From assembly GCA_018623195.1 (NCBI GenBank), contig JAAZVY010000010.1, positions 1 through 43,245 of the forward strand: DNA of 43,245 nt, in the 5' to 3' direction. Below the pieces are notes generated by a model, which saw only the letters and a list, made by a program, of their open reading frames with translations, was not told where the DNA came from and ran no database searches. This document shows, piece by piece, positions 34,513 to 43,245 of this stretch. Both the position numbers and the translations under genes were made by a program. Position 1 is the stretch's first letter; each line of letters begins with the position of its first letter. This DNA comes from Flavobacteriaceae bacterium (GTDB taxonomy: Bacteria; Bacteroidota; Bacteroidia; Flavobacteriales; Flavobacteriaceae).

Positions 34513-36067
34513 AAGGCCTCGTCTTAGGCGATAAAAATTTTAGAGAGAGCTTGGTAACCCGGTAATGCGGAGCTGATGCATATTCTACAGCATCTGGCCG
34601 TAATGACTTCAGCCTTTGATAGGCATCGATATCGACCAGTACATAGGTCTCATGGCTATCAACGAGCTCATCTATGGAACGTTCTGGCAAATGAGTTTGA
34701 AAAAAGAAATCTAAATTCCATGTGTGCTTATTAGTAGCATTTACTAACTCCGCCTCTTGAAGATTTATTTTTTTGCTGAAGGAAATATCCGATTGATATT
34801 CGAGCAATTTGGGATAAAAGACAGTAAATGCCAGAAGATTAAAAGCAAGCACACCAGATAAAAGCCAAGAAGCCACAGAAACACTTCTGCGGTGGAACAA
34901 CCACGATAATAGTATTAATACCAGAAATACTCCTGGAGCTAGGTAGTCATAAAAGGGAATACAAATAAGAACCGAGGCGATCCCATAGATCGTGAAAGTA
35001 ATTACAGAAAGAGACTTCCCGATTTTTTGATCGACTAATCTTAAAACTGCCGGAGTAAAAACAAGTGTAATAAGGGGTAAAAGAACATTCAAATAGTGAG
35101 GAAGCTTAAACTGGGCTAAACTCATTAACCCTAGTAATAGCACTAAAGCAACAGTCAAACTCCTCAATAAATGCACCTCTGAGGATTTCGATCTAAAAGT
35201 TTTATAAAGCCCTACGATACCCACTAAAGAGAAGGGCATAAAAGCCCATAAAAAAGTATGGAAAAAGAAAAAAGGATCGTTGCCTGTCTTACCGTGCCCT
35301 TCCCCACTCAATCGCTCAAAACTCTGCTCCCAAAATAAAAACTTGATACCTGAGCGATTAGAGACCCCTCTAACCACCAGCTCAGGATGTAGGTCGAATT
35401 GTATGTAATACGCATAAAGCACGGGGGTAAGTGAGAGTAGAAATACCAGCAGTGCACCAAGGGTAGAAACTCGAAATAACAAACCCCACTTCTGTTTGGT
35501 ATTTAGTAGGGCAAGAACCACTCCCCCAATAACTACGATCGAAATCAGTCCTTTAGTAGCAAATGCAAAACCAGCAATCAAAGCACCCCACAAAAGTTGA
35601 TTTAACTTCTCATCATAGATATAGCGAGCGAGATGATAAATAGCCCAAGCGACTAATCCGGTAAGAACTGCATCCGTTCGAAGATCAAAGCCCGCTAAAA
35701 TTATCGTTTGGGAGGCTATAAAAACAAGGCCACTGAAGTGGGCTGTTCTTTCATCAAATAAAAGCTTTGTCGTTTTGAATACAAAGTAAGCTCCAATAAA
35801 CAGCAATAAAACTCCTGGAAGACGATAACTGAATGCATGAATGCCAAATAACTTCATACTGAGCGCGGCAAGCCAGTAGTGTAAATGAGGTTTATCAAGG
35901 TAAGGAAGAGATCCTTTATAAAGATGAATAAAGTCATTCTCGATAACCATTCGACTCGCCATAACTGCAAATTGTGCAGAATCATTCTCCATTAAAGGAA
36001 GTAACATTCCCAGGAAATAAAGAATACTAAATGAAAGTAACCAGTAAATCGTTGATTTAGCTTTCAA
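34475..36067 (-). CDS. GT39-family glycosyltransferase (ArnT/PMT-like)
   Basis: A 530-aa integral membrane GT-C enzyme. The first periplasmic loop carries NDSAQFAVMASRM (about 28-40), which includes the acidic residue of the GT39 active site, and SLPYLDKPHLHYWLAAL follows, as in ArnT. About 11 hydrophobic segments fill residues 5-410, and a small soluble C-terminal domain (about 420-530) ends the protein. ArnT-type enzymes transfer a sugar from undecaprenyl phosphate to lipid A or to protein. Acceptor and sugar are not evident. It is followed (upstream on the reverse strand) by PAP2 after 6 bp. Confidence 0.85.
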   Translation of the reverse strand: MKAKSTIYWLLSFSILYFLGMLLPLMENDSAQFAVMASRMVIENDFIHLYKGSLPYLDKPHLHYWLAALSMKLFGIHAFSYRLPGVLLLFIGAYFVFKTTKLLFDERTAHFSGLVFIASQTIILAGFDLRTDAVLTGLVAWAIYHLARYIYDEKLNQLLWGALIAGFAFATKGLISIVVIGGVVLALLNTKQKWGLLFRVSTLGALLVFLLSLTPVLYAYYIQFDLHPELVVRGVSNRSGIKFLFWEQSFERLSGEGHGKTGNDPFFFFHTFLWAFMPFSLVGIVGLYKTFRSKSSEVHLLRSLTVALVLLLGLMSLAQFKLPHYLNVLLPLITLVFTPAVLRLVDQKIGKSLSVITFTIYGIASVLICIPFYDYLAPGVFLVLILLSWLFHRRSVSVASWLLSGVLAFNLLAFTVFYPKLLEYQSDISFSKKINLQEAELVNATNKHTWNLDFFFQTHLPERSIDELVDSHETYVLVDIDAYQRLKSLRPDAVEYASAPHYRVTKLSLKFLSPKTRPSTLEIRRVIWLP

Positions 36068-36073
36068 TCCCTC

Positions 36074-36628
36074 TTATTTAATAATATACCTGCTATATAG
36101 TTTCGCAAAAAGGACTCCCCAAAAGCTACCAAAAAATGCACCGGTAATGATGTCTATCGGATAATGTACGCCGAGATATACTCTACTGAAGGTCATCAGA
36201 AACGCCCACAACAATAACCAGCGAACTGCAGGCATATATCTTACCAACACTCCTATAAAAAAGGTCGCGAAGGCAAAGCTGTTAGATGCGTGACCCGAAA
36301 AGAAACTGAATTTTCCCCCACAATAATCTAAATCTCGAATCAATGAAATCATTTCAGGATCATGACAAGGACGTAATCGCATAAAACCATTCTTAAATAG
36401 ATTGGTCACCTGATCAGAAACGGTTATCAGTAGGGCGACAAAAACTAAGAGGTATAAAAAGCGTGCTCTTCCCAGTTTACGATAAGAGATGAATAGCATA
36501 AATAGGTAAAGAGGAATACTATTCTCCTTTTTAGTGATAAAGAACCAAAAAGGATCCCAAAAAGGGCTTCCCATTTTCTGAATCCACAAAAGGAGTCCTT
36601 GATCTAATTCTATAATAGACTCAACCAT
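36074..36628 (-). CDS. PAP2-family membrane phosphatase
   Basis: A 184-aa membrane acid phosphatase. All three motifs are intact: KNGFMRLRP (K79, R86, P87), SGH at 111-113 and SRVYLGVHYPID (S148, R149, H155, D159). Five or six membrane helices surround them, with the active site on the periplasmic side. Family members dephosphorylate lipid A (LpxE/LpxF), undecaprenyl diphosphate, or phosphatidylglycerol phosphate. The neighbouring GT39 gene makes a lipid carrier or lipid A substrate likely. It starts 2 bp from the small acidic protein. Confidence 0.87.
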   Translation of the reverse strand: MVESIIELDQGLLLWIQKMGSPFWDPFWFFITKKENSIPLYLFMLFISYRKLGRARFLYLLVFVALLITVSDQVTNLFKNGFMRLRPCHDPEMISLIRDLDYCGGKFSFFSGHASNSFAFATFFIGVLVRYMPAVRWLLLWAFLMTFSRVYLGVHYPIDIITGAFFGSFWGVLFAKLYSRYIIK

Positions 36629-36630
36629 CG

Positions 36631-36855
36631 CTACTCGCTGCGCTCAAATTCTCGATCATAAAACTCTAAAGCTTCTTTCACAAAGTTTTCAGCCTCTTTA
36701 GGAAGTAATTCTTCATCTTCTTCAGAGAAATCTTCAAACCATTGAATTTCATCGTTGGTTACATTCAGAATAAAACGAGGAAATTCAGTGTGAACCACAA
36801 AAACAACTTCTGGAAAATCAGAATTATCAGCAATAAGATATTTAGGAAGTGACAT
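36631..36855 (-). CDS. Conserved small acidic protein of unknown function
   Basis: A 74-aa soluble protein, strand-rich at the N-terminus (LPKYLIADNSDFPEVVFVVH) and helical at the C-terminus (EAENFVKEALEFYDREFE). It is strongly acidic. I recall near-identical short proteins in other Bacteroidota, so it is a real conserved gene, but I know no function. It overlaps the end of the MATE gene by 14 bp and precedes the PAP2 gene by 2 bp, which points to one transcript. Confidence 0.75.
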   Translation of the reverse strand: MSLPKYLIADNSDFPEVVFVVHTEFPRFILNVTNDEIQWFEDFSEEDEELLPKEAENFVKEALEFYDREFERSE

Positions 36856-38227
36856 GGATGTTTATTTTATGGGTTACCAGATAATTAAATCGAACATACA
36901 AAAGTATCGAAGAAACAGTCAGCCCTGCTAACAAGCCCATCCAGATTCCTTCGGCACCAAGGTCGGTCTTAAGCCCGAGATAGTAAGATATCGGAAAGCC
37001 TACCAACCAATAAGATACAAAAGTAATCACAGCAGCAACTCTCACATCCTGCATTCCGCGAAGTGCACCAATAATGACAACTTGAATACCATCTGAAATT
37101 TGAAACAAGGCGGACCAAAGAAGAAGTAGACTTGCTAGTCCCAGAACATAAACATTATCGAGTCCGTTTTCTAGGTCTGAACTATCGAGATAAAGATGAG
37201 GTAAGTCGTTTCTAAAGATTAAAAAGAAAAGAGCAAAACTGATTTGCAATAAGAGGGTAAGAAAAAAAATAGACTGTGCTACCTCCTTCAGTTTTAAATA
37301 GTCGCGACGCCCAAGTTGGTTGCCGACACGAATCATGGCAGCTACACTTAACCCCATCCCCACCATGTAGGTCATTGAAGATAGGTTTAAAGCGATTTGA
37401 TTCGCCGCCTGATCAAGGGTTCCTAAAATACCACTTAACCAAATTGCAGAAGTAAACAAGGTCACTTCGAAGAATACTTGTAAAGAAGAGGGTAACCCCA
37501 AGGCCAAGATTCGTTTAGAAAAGGTTACACTCACCCATCTTAAATTAAGGGCGTTTAGGTAGGGATCATAGAATGAATCAAGACGTAAAAAGATCACCAA
37601 AAGAATCACCATAACGATTCTCGAAATAAGGGTTCCTAAACCTGCTCCTATAACTCCCATCTCTGGAAAGCCAAACTTCCCAAAAATCAATAGATAGTTG
37701 AATAACACATTAATCAGGTTTCCTATTAAAGAGGCGTACATAGGTATACGTGTTCTTGATAACCCATCACACAACTGTTTTAGCGCCTGAAAAATCATCA
37801 TCGGAATTAGAGAGATCGCAACAATCCATAAAAAGGGTATAGCGAAAACAAGCACCTCTTTAGGTTGTCCCATTTTATTCATCAGGGGGCTAGCAGTGAT
37901 AATGATAATCGTAAGTACTACTCCTACTACAGTGCATATCCATAACCCATGACGAAGTACTTTTCTTACCCCTAATATCTTTCCGTTTCCATCGGCTTCT
38001 GCAATGAGGGGAGTAATCGCTGTGGATAGGCCTATTCCTAGTGACATGGCAATAAATAAGAAGCTATTTCCTAAAGAAACAGCAGCAAGTTCAGTAGGGC
38101 CTAATTGACCGACCATTATATTGTCGGCAAAAGCCACAAAAGTATGGCCAAGCATACCTAAGATTACCGGGAAGGCTAGCTTGAAATTATAGGGTACCTC
38201 CTTGAGATATTTAGATATCGCTGTCAT
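36842..38227 (-). CDS. MATE-family efflux transporter
   Basis: A 461-aa secondary transporter with about 12 membrane helices. Its two halves each start with the MATE pattern: FVAFADNIMVGQLGPTELAA (about 30-49) and the later GTLDQAANQIALNLSSM (about 265-281). Such carriers export cationic drugs or metabolites using a Na+ or H+ gradient. The acidic residue D36 in the first half sits where NorM-type proteins have a cation ligand. The substrate is unknown. It overlaps mazG by 4 bp and the small acidic protein gene by 14 bp. Confidence 0.92.
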   Translation of the reverse strand: MTAISKYLKEVPYNFKLAFPVILGMLGHTFVAFADNIMVGQLGPTELAAVSLGNSFLFIAMSLGIGLSTAITPLIAEADGNGKILGVRKVLRHGLWICTVVGVVLTIIIITASPLMNKMGQPKEVLVFAIPFLWIVAISLIPMMIFQALKQLCDGLSRTRIPMYASLIGNLINVLFNYLLIFGKFGFPEMGVIGAGLGTLISRIVMVILLVIFLRLDSFYDPYLNALNLRWVSVTFSKRILALGLPSSLQVFFEVTLFTSAIWLSGILGTLDQAANQIALNLSSMTYMVGMGLSVAAMIRVGNQLGRRDYLKLKEVAQSIFFLTLLLQISFALFFLIFRNDLPHLYLDSSDLENGLDNVYVLGLASLLLLWSALFQISDGIQVVIIGALRGMQDVRVAAVITFVSYWLVGFPISYYLGLKTDLGAEGIWMGLLAGLTVSSILLYVRFNYLVTHKINIHVTS

Positions 38228-39000
38228 TTACGTTTGGCTTCTTCCCAGTATACATCCATCTCATCAAGAGTCATTTCTGATAATGACTTACCTTCTTCCC
38301 TTGCTCTTTCCTCCAAATATTGGAATCGATAAATAAACTTTTTATTGGTACGTTCAAGGGCGTTTTCTGGATTAATTTTTAAGAATCGAGCATAATTGAT
38401 CAGAGCAAAAAGAATATCCCCAAACTCTGATTCCATTCGATCTTTATCACCCTTAGTCACCTCTTCAGAAAACTCCTGTAGTTCTTCTTTAACCTTACCA
38501 AAAACTTGTTCTGGCTGTTCCCAATCAAAACCAATACCGGCAGCCTTTTCCTGAATCCTTTGAGCTTTCACGAGAGCAGGTAGACTTCTCGGTACTCCTT
38601 CTAACACTGATTTTTTACCTTCTTTCAGTTTTAATTTTTCCCAGTTTCGTTTCACCTCAGCCTCATCAGCTACAGTAACATCTCCATAAATATGAGGATG
38701 TCTATCTACTAGTTTATCACTAATCGCCTCTGCGACTTTGCCGATATTGAATAACCCTTTCTCATCACCAATTTTAGAATAGAAAGCGATGTGAAGAAGT
38801 AAATCTCCTAGCTCCTTTTTAACCTCCTCCATGTCGTCATCGATAATCGCATCAGCCAACTCATAGGTCTCTTCAATAGTGAGCGTTCTAAGGGTTTCCA
38901 TGGTTTGCTTTTTATCCCATGGACACTGAGCCCTAAGATCATCCATAATTAGGAGTAGCCGCTCAATCGATTTTAGTGATTCTTGGTGCTTATTATTCAT
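38224..39000 (-). CDS. mazG: Nucleoside triphosphate pyrophosphohydrolase MazG
   Basis: A 258-aa house-cleaning enzyme that hydrolyses (d)NTPs to monophosphates and PPi. It has two MazG helical domains. The first is at about 25-120, with CPWDKKQTMETLRTLTIEE and the metal motif EExxE...ExxDLLLH in EETYELADAII and KKELGDLLLHIAFYSK. The second is near the C-terminus with KEELQEFSEEV and EFGDILFALINYARFL. Size is standard. In E. coli MazG lowers (p)ppGpp under starvation, which could connect to relA/spoT. It lies between a GT39 gene (7-bp gap) and the MATE gene (4-bp overlap). Confidence 0.94.
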   Translation of the reverse strand: MNNKHQESLKSIERLLLIMDDLRAQCPWDKKQTMETLRTLTIEETYELADAIIDDDMEEVKKELGDLLLHIAFYSKIGDEKGLFNIGKVAEAISDKLVDRHPHIYGDVTVADEAEVKRNWEKLKLKEGKKSVLEGVPRSLPALVKAQRIQEKAAGIGFDWEQPEQVFGKVKEELQEFSEEVTKGDKDRMESEFGDILFALINYARFLKINPENALERTNKKFIYRFQYLEERAREEGKSLSEMTLDEMDVYWEEAKRK

Positions 39001-39007
39001 GCTTATA

Positions 39008-40675
39008 TTAAACTTTTATTCGTTCGCTGTTAATCGTACCAGGAAGATTTCCTGAACTAACGCTAAAGCGAAGCTGAGTATCTGATTGTATTTCTGGGAG
39101 AACAACTTCAAAGTTTAGGATCAACGCTCCCTTAGAAACAATATTAAGATCACTAAGAAGTACTCGTTCTGCTAAAACTCGTTCACCCTTTAATGAATAC
39201 AATAATAATTGAACAGGCTCCCTTCTAGAAGAGAGAATATCAAAATCATAAGGGTTTTCGATTTTTATTTTTCCAACTAGTTGAGTTTTGTCCTCACTTA
39301 GTTCGACAGTTATGGGTGTTACCTGAATTTTGTCCAATGCATTGAACTTACGAAAACGTCTGAAGTGTATTTGAGCTCCATTTGGAGCATCAACAGTTTG
39401 GTAAAACTCTTGACCTCTCTTATTATGCACAACAAAAACTGGCTCTCCCCTGAAGTAATCTTCATAACCCCAATAATCAAATTGAGTGTTGTTGAAATAA
39501 TAGGTGCTTAAGGTATGTGCCGGTTCTCCCGTATAGAACTGATATCTTGAGGCATTTTCATAACTATTGATAAACACCACATTCATTCCCTTCGAAAGCT
39601 CTTGAACGTTTTCGGCCCAGGCCTTCCAATCATGTAATGGTTCGGTCTTTATTGGTAAACTTTTCGGAACAAAATCATAGATTAAATACACCCTAAAAAG
39701 TACTAGAAGTAACAAAGAAACTCGAGCCAGTCGACGAAAAACGACCGCTAGTTTTTGACGAGTTTCTAATACTGGAAAGGCTAAAATGATCAGAGGAACC
39801 AAAACAATACTCGTCCAGTGTTTATGTATAAAAACTCTGAATGATTGCAGGAAGAAAAAGATAAGAACACCTGACAAAACAAATAAAAGCGCTCTTGAAA
39901 AGGCATCCGAATACTTTCTGCGAAATAAAGCATAGAGCATCGGTAAGCTTACTAATGGCCCTAGTACTAGGGGTTGACTCCCTACATAACCTAAAACATT
40001 CGACCACTTAAATGAAATGTCTGACCTTCCATTTAAATGAAATTTAAGGCTTGAGAAATCGTTTTCGATCAACCAGAGTAAATGGGGTAGCATTAGAATC
40101 ACCGTAAATAAAACTGCAACCCAGAAGTATTGATTTTTTATTAATCGCCAATTGGATAGAAGTGTAAATAATACGACTAATATTCCGTGGTATTTACTTA
40201 GAAACATACCTGCGATCGCAAATGCGATACCCAAAGAGTTCCAAATATTGCTACGATCGAGAAATCGTTTGTAGAACCAGAAAAACAGAACCTCAAAAAA
40301 CAATAACGGGACATCTGTTTTCACTAAAAAGCTACCTGCATGCACGGCCAGTAATCCCCCCGCTAAAAAAGCAAAGTTTCTAAGACCTCTTCGGCCGATC
40401 AAATCATAGATTAACCAAAGCGTTGATACACTTAGCAGTGAAGAGAATAAACGAACCCCCAATTCATTTTCTAGTAACTCATACCCCAAGCGCCCGAAGA
40501 ACGCTACAGCTGGTGGATGGTCTAAATAACCCCAATCTAAAGCCTTAGAAAACAGCCAATAATAAGCTTCTTCTCCTGAAAGGGGCATAAGTGCAGACTG
40601 TACTAAAGCAAGCAACAACCATGATGAGAAAAAAAGTTTTCTGTGGGTTGATATATCTGCAATCTTAAAAGACAT
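39008..40675 (-). CDS. GT39-family glycosyltransferase (second copy)
   Basis: A 555-aa membrane protein with the GT-C architecture. The N-terminal active-site loop reads MPLSGEEAYYWLFSKALDWGYLDHPPAVAF (split here for clarity: GEEAYYW, then GYLDHPP), the pattern of ArnT/PMT-like enzymes. About ten membrane helices follow (to about 345), then a soluble C-terminal beta-rich domain (about 350-555) that is longer than in the copy at 34.5 kb. It likely transfers a sugar from a polyprenyl-phosphate carrier to an envelope acceptor. Sugar and acceptor are unknown. It is encoded between mnmA and mazG on the same strand. Confidence 0.85.
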   Translation of the reverse strand: MSFKIADISTHRKLFFSSWLLLALVQSALMPLSGEEAYYWLFSKALDWGYLDHPPAVAFFGRLGYELLENELGVRLFSSLLSVSTLWLIYDLIGRRGLRNFAFLAGGLLAVHAGSFLVKTDVPLLFFEVLFFWFYKRFLDRSNIWNSLGIAFAIAGMFLSKYHGILVVLFTLLSNWRLIKNQYFWVAVLFTVILMLPHLLWLIENDFSSLKFHLNGRSDISFKWSNVLGYVGSQPLVLGPLVSLPMLYALFRRKYSDAFSRALLFVLSGVLIFFFLQSFRVFIHKHWTSIVLVPLIILAFPVLETRQKLAVVFRRLARVSLLLLVLFRVYLIYDFVPKSLPIKTEPLHDWKAWAENVQELSKGMNVVFINSYENASRYQFYTGEPAHTLSTYYFNNTQFDYWGYEDYFRGEPVFVVHNKRGQEFYQTVDAPNGAQIHFRRFRKFNALDKIQVTPITVELSEDKTQLVGKIKIENPYDFDILSSRREPVQLLLYSLKGERVLAERVLLSDLNIVSKGALILNFEVVLPEIQSDTQLRFSVSSGNLPGTINSERIKV

Positions 40676-40713
40676 AATTCAGTTTTAGAGGTGAAATTAG
40701 GTGAATTTATTTC

Positions 40714-41895
40714 CTATTCAGAAATCACACCAGACCCCACTAATTCATTTTCCATATACCATGCCACAAACTGCCCTGGAGTTATTGCAGATTGAGGCTG
40801 ATCGAATTTTACATAGGTGGCATCGTCCTTTATAATAATCGAAGCCTGTTGTAAAGGTTGACGATATCGAATTCTCGCTTGAACTCTCAAATCCCCTGCT
40901 AAATCAGGTCGTACCCAATGTACTTCATCCTTTTTAATTTTTAGTGCAGATCGATAGAGGCCCGGGTGATCACTTCCTTGCCCCACATATAACACGTTGT
41001 GATCGGTATCGACACCAATAACAAATAAAGGTAGTGCGGTTCCTCCTACAGCGAGTCCCTTTCGTTGTCCAACGGTGAAATAATGCGCTCCATTATGTTT
41101 GGCGAGCACCTTCCCCATGTCAGGTTGATAGGTAAATGGACTCGAAAGGTCTTCTAAGGCCTCACCCCGGTTCGATTGATACACTGAATGACCTGAGGAG
41201 ATTTCAATGATTTGACCTTCTTTAGGCTTTAATTGTTGTTGTAAAAAGTCTGGTAGACGAACTTTCCCGATAAAACAGAGCCCTTGGGAATCACGCTTCT
41301 CTGCCGTAATTAAATCGGCATTTTTAGCAATTTCTCGAACTTCTGATTTTTGAAGATGACCAATCGGAAACATTGCTTTCGCCAGTTGATCCTGATTTAA
41401 CTGGCAAAGAAAATAGGACTGGTCTTTCGAGGGGTCTGCCCCTTTTAGGAGTTGATACACCTCTTTACCATCCTTAACAAGTACTCCTTTTTGGCAATAA
41501 TGGCCGGTTGCCACGTAATCAGCCCCAAGCGATAAAGCGATGGTCAGGAATACGTCGAACTTTATTTCTCGATTACACAGCACATCAGGATTAGGAGTTC
41601 TACCTGCTTTATACTCAGAGAACATATAATCAACAATGCGCTTGCGATAGGTATCGCTGAGGTCTACCGTTTGAAAGGGTATGCCTAATTTATCGGCGAC
41701 AATCAAAGCATCATTACTGTCTTCTAACCAAGGACACTCATCAGAAATCGTTACCGAATCGTCGTGCCAATTCTTCATGAATAGGCCGATTACTTGGTAG
41801 CCCTGCTGTTGGAGTAAATAGGCAGTTACGCTTGAATCTACCCCACCTGAAAGACCAACAACTACTTTGGTCTGATTAATTGGCTTAGCTGCCAT
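40714..41895 (-). CDS. mnmA: tRNA-specific 2-thiouridylase MnmA
   Basis: Forms 2-thiouridine at U34 of tRNA-Lys, -Glu and -Gln using ATP and a relayed persulfide. The 393-aa protein has the PP-loop SGGVDS (16-21), the first catalytic cysteine C107 in [12 protein letters not shown], and the second in GLCFIGK (about 206). The [11 protein letters not shown] segment and the C-terminal barrel are intact. The sulfur could come from the cysteine desulfurase at 19.7 kb. It lies 11 bp after yidC on the same strand. Slightly long for the family, but complete. Confidence 0.95.
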   Translation of the reverse strand: MAAKPINQTKVVVGLSGGVDSSVTAYLLQQQGYQVIGLFMKNWHDDSVTISDECPWLEDSNDALIVADKLGIPFQTVDLSDTYRKRIVDYMFSEYKAGRTPNPDVLCNREIKFDVFLTIALSLGADYVATGHYCQKGVLVKDGKEVYQLLKGADPSKDQSYFLCQLNQDQLAKAMFPIGHLQKSEVREIAKNADLITAEKRDSQGLCFIGKVRLPDFLQQQLKPKEGQIIEISSGHSVYQSNRGEALEDLSSPFTYQPDMGKVLAKHNGAHYFTVGQRKGLAVGGTALPLFVIGVDTDHNVLYVGQGSDHPGLYRSALKIKKDEVHWVRPDLAGDLRVQARIRYRQPLQQASIIIKDDATYVKFDQPQSAITPGQFVAWYMENELVGSGVISE

Positions 41896-41906
41896 TCAAA
41901 AGGAAC

Positions 41907-43245
41907 CTATTTTAATTTCTTTTGTTGCTCTGCCTGCTCCATCATCTCGCGCATTCTTCGCTGAAACTTACTCTCCTTTTTTGGCTTCTGCTTATTGGCT
42001 TGAACCTGGAGATGGATTCGATTTTCATCGATAATGTAATTCTTGATCACGAGCATGATAACGATCGTTAGCAAGTTCGAAATGAAGTAATACAAACTTA
42101 GACCCGAAGCATAGTTGTTAAAGAAAAACAACATCATCACTGGTGATAAATACATGATGAATTTCATGTTTGGCATGCCCGGTTGCTGCTGCATCTGCAT
42201 GGTTTGACCGGTAGTCATTTGCATGTAAAAGAAAATCGCAACGGAAGCTAAAATTGGAAATAAGCTAATGTGATCTCCATAGAACGGAATAGTAAATGGA
42301 AGATCTACTATAGTATCGTAAGAAGATAGGTCATCTACCCATAAGAACGATTTCTGTCTAAGTATAAATGAAGTCGGGAAGAAACTAAACAACGCATAGA
42401 AAATGGGGAGCTGCAATAAGGCAGGTACACATCCACTCATTGGATTTACTCCAGCTAAATTGTACAGCTTCATCGTCTCCTGCTGCTTCTTCATTGCATT
42501 GTTGGCAAACTTCTCATTAATCTTCTTTACCTCGGGCTGTATCACCTTCATTTTAGCCTGTGAGACGTAACTCTTATAGGTTACTGGAGACAGCGCGATT
42601 CGAACAACGAAAGTCATCACGATAATCGCAATACCGAAGGGCATAAATCCGGCTAAGAAATTGAAAAAGGGATTAAAAATGTACCTATTAATGGTTCCGA
42701 AAATTCCCCATCCGAAAGGAATCGATTCAATTAGTTCGTACTCGCTATAGTTAGCAAAAGTCTTTGAATCAGTCGGACCAAAATAAAAATACATCGATTC
42801 AGTCGCCCCACGAGAAAGACTTTCTAGTTCGACCGAAGCTTGATATCTCTTGGTATGTGAAGCAGTTTTAGACTCCTCCTCTACTAAGTTTTCAGAAACT
42901 AATTCAGCCTTCGAAAACTTCGATTTACTACCAAGTATAGCACTAAAGAAATGGTGTCGAAACGAAATCCAACTTAAATCACTTTCTTCTTCCTCATCTA
43001 ACTCAGAGGTTGCGCTTAACTTTTTAATCGAGCCATCTCCTAAACGATAGGTCAATCGAGTGTACCGATTCTCATACTGAATACTCTGATCGTTTCGTGG
43101 AGCCGTATAATTCCATGATAGGATGGCTGGCTGAGACGATAAATAAGCAGATAATTGAGTGGTATTAATATCAAAATCAACTAAATAGCTATCGTTTAAA
43201 ACTTGATATTTAAACTCTAAAAAGGCTCCATCCGCCACTTCAGAG
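41907..43245 (-). CDS. yidC: Membrane protein insertase YidC (partial, N-terminus beyond the window)
   Basis: YidC inserts and folds inner-membrane proteins, alone or with SecYEG. The frame stays open to the right-hand edge (SEVADGAFLEFK...), so the N-terminal signal helix and part of the periplasmic domain lie outside. Present are the strand-rich periplasmic domain (up to about residue 180 of the visible part), the conserved core SPVTYKSYVSQAKMKVIQPE with its R in VVRIALSP, and the Oxa1 helices PALLQLPIFYALFSFF and SGLSLYYFISNLLTI. A Lys-rich cytoplasmic tail ends the protein. MnmA follows 11 bp downstream. Confidence 0.95.
   Translation of the reverse strand, partial: SEVADGAFLEFKYQVLNDSYLVDFDINTTQLSAYLSSQPAILSWNYTAPRNDQSIQYENRYTRLTYRLGDGSIKKLSATSELDEEEESDLSWISFRHHFFSAILGSKSKFSKAELVSENLVEEESKTASHTKRYQASVELESLSRGATESMYFYFGPTDSKTFANYSEYELIESIPFGWGIFGTINRYIFNPFFNFLAGFMPFGIAIIVMTFVVRIALSPVTYKSYVSQAKMKVIQPEVKKINEKFANNAMKKQQETMKLYNLAGVNPMSGCVPALLQLPIFYALFSFFPTSFILRQKSFLWVDDLSSYDTIVDLPFTIPFYGDHISLFPILASVAIFFYMQMTTGQTMQMQQQPGMPNMKFIMYLSPVMMLFFFNNYASGLSLYYFISNLLTIVIMLVIKNYIIDENRIHLQVQANKQKPKKESKFQRRMREMMEQAEQQKKLK

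Noticed and set aside
1..43245. CRISPR array, insertion sequence, prophage, tRNA or rRNA.
   Set aside because: No regularly spaced repeats, transposase or integrase motifs, cloverleaf or rRNA-like stretches were seen. The only non-coding stretch of about 200 bp is the 6S candidate region. A tRNAscan/barrnap run would settle this.

Overview
The window looks like an ordinary chromosomal segment of a Bacteroidota bacterium, most likely order Flavobacteriales. The evidence is the AT-rich base composition (roughly 40% G+C by eye, not counted), the almost complete absence of Shine-Dalgarno sequences, several matches to the Bacteroidota promoter (TTTG / TAnnTTTG), and gene families or variants typical of the group: a SecA without the C-terminal zinc motif, a Fur with no CxxC after the HDH motif, an OstA-like protein after purA, DUF4105/Lnb and DUF2795. 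I see no insertion sequence, prophage, CRISPR array, tRNA, rRNA or resistance/defence island. Coding density is very high.

Layout. 1-2.3 kb: the end of one amidohydrolase, a second secreted amidohydrolase-like protein, and a SpoU/TrmH RNA methyltransferase. 2.35-9.07 kb: a forward run of relA/spoT, a Fur-family regulator, purA, an OstA-like protein and a class III aminotransferase, partly joined by 4-bp overlaps. 9.15-13.2 kb: a TPR protein, two tandem DUF368 (PopT-like) membrane proteins and aroE. 13.2-14.9 kb: a DUF349 protein ending at a bidirectional terminator, facing rny. 16.5-17.3 kb (reverse): a small coiled-coil protein, zapA, then a structured RNA that I call a 6S RNA candidate, then rny. 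17.4-19.7 kb: an M23 peptidase and a secreted protein of unknown function. 19.7-23.1 kb (reverse): recQ and a cysteine desulfurase. 23.15-26.05 kb: kdsD-tatC-AhpD-like-lptB, an envelope operon. 26.0-28.35 kb: pssA (reverse), lnb, a 41-aa membrane protein and a DUF2795 gene. 28.4-32.6 kb: secA, a 50-aa membrane ORF and a lipoprotein-type msrA. 32.6-40.7 kb: a GT2 polyprenyl-phosphate glycosyltransferase, a flippase-like protein, two GT39 enzymes, a PAP2 phosphatase, a small acidic protein, a MATE transporter and mazG. 40.7-43.2 kb (reverse): mnmA and the 3' part of yidC.

Theme. Much of the window serves the cell envelope: LPS (OstA-like, KdsD, LptB), lipid carrier recycling (DUF368 pair), phospholipid synthesis (PssA), lipoprotein maturation (Lnb), protein export and insertion (SecA, TatC, YidC), murein (M23) and division (ZapA). 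The 32.6-40.7 kb stretch could modify lipid A or another envelope glycan through polyprenyl-phosphate sugars. The rest is stress and core metabolism.

I found no convincing unknown multi-gene system. The observations most worth checking are the 6S RNA candidate, a recurring promoter-to-start spacing that suggests leaderless mRNAs, the diverged DUF368 pair, metal-site losses in RecQ and the amidohydrolase, and two unlisted membrane microproteins.
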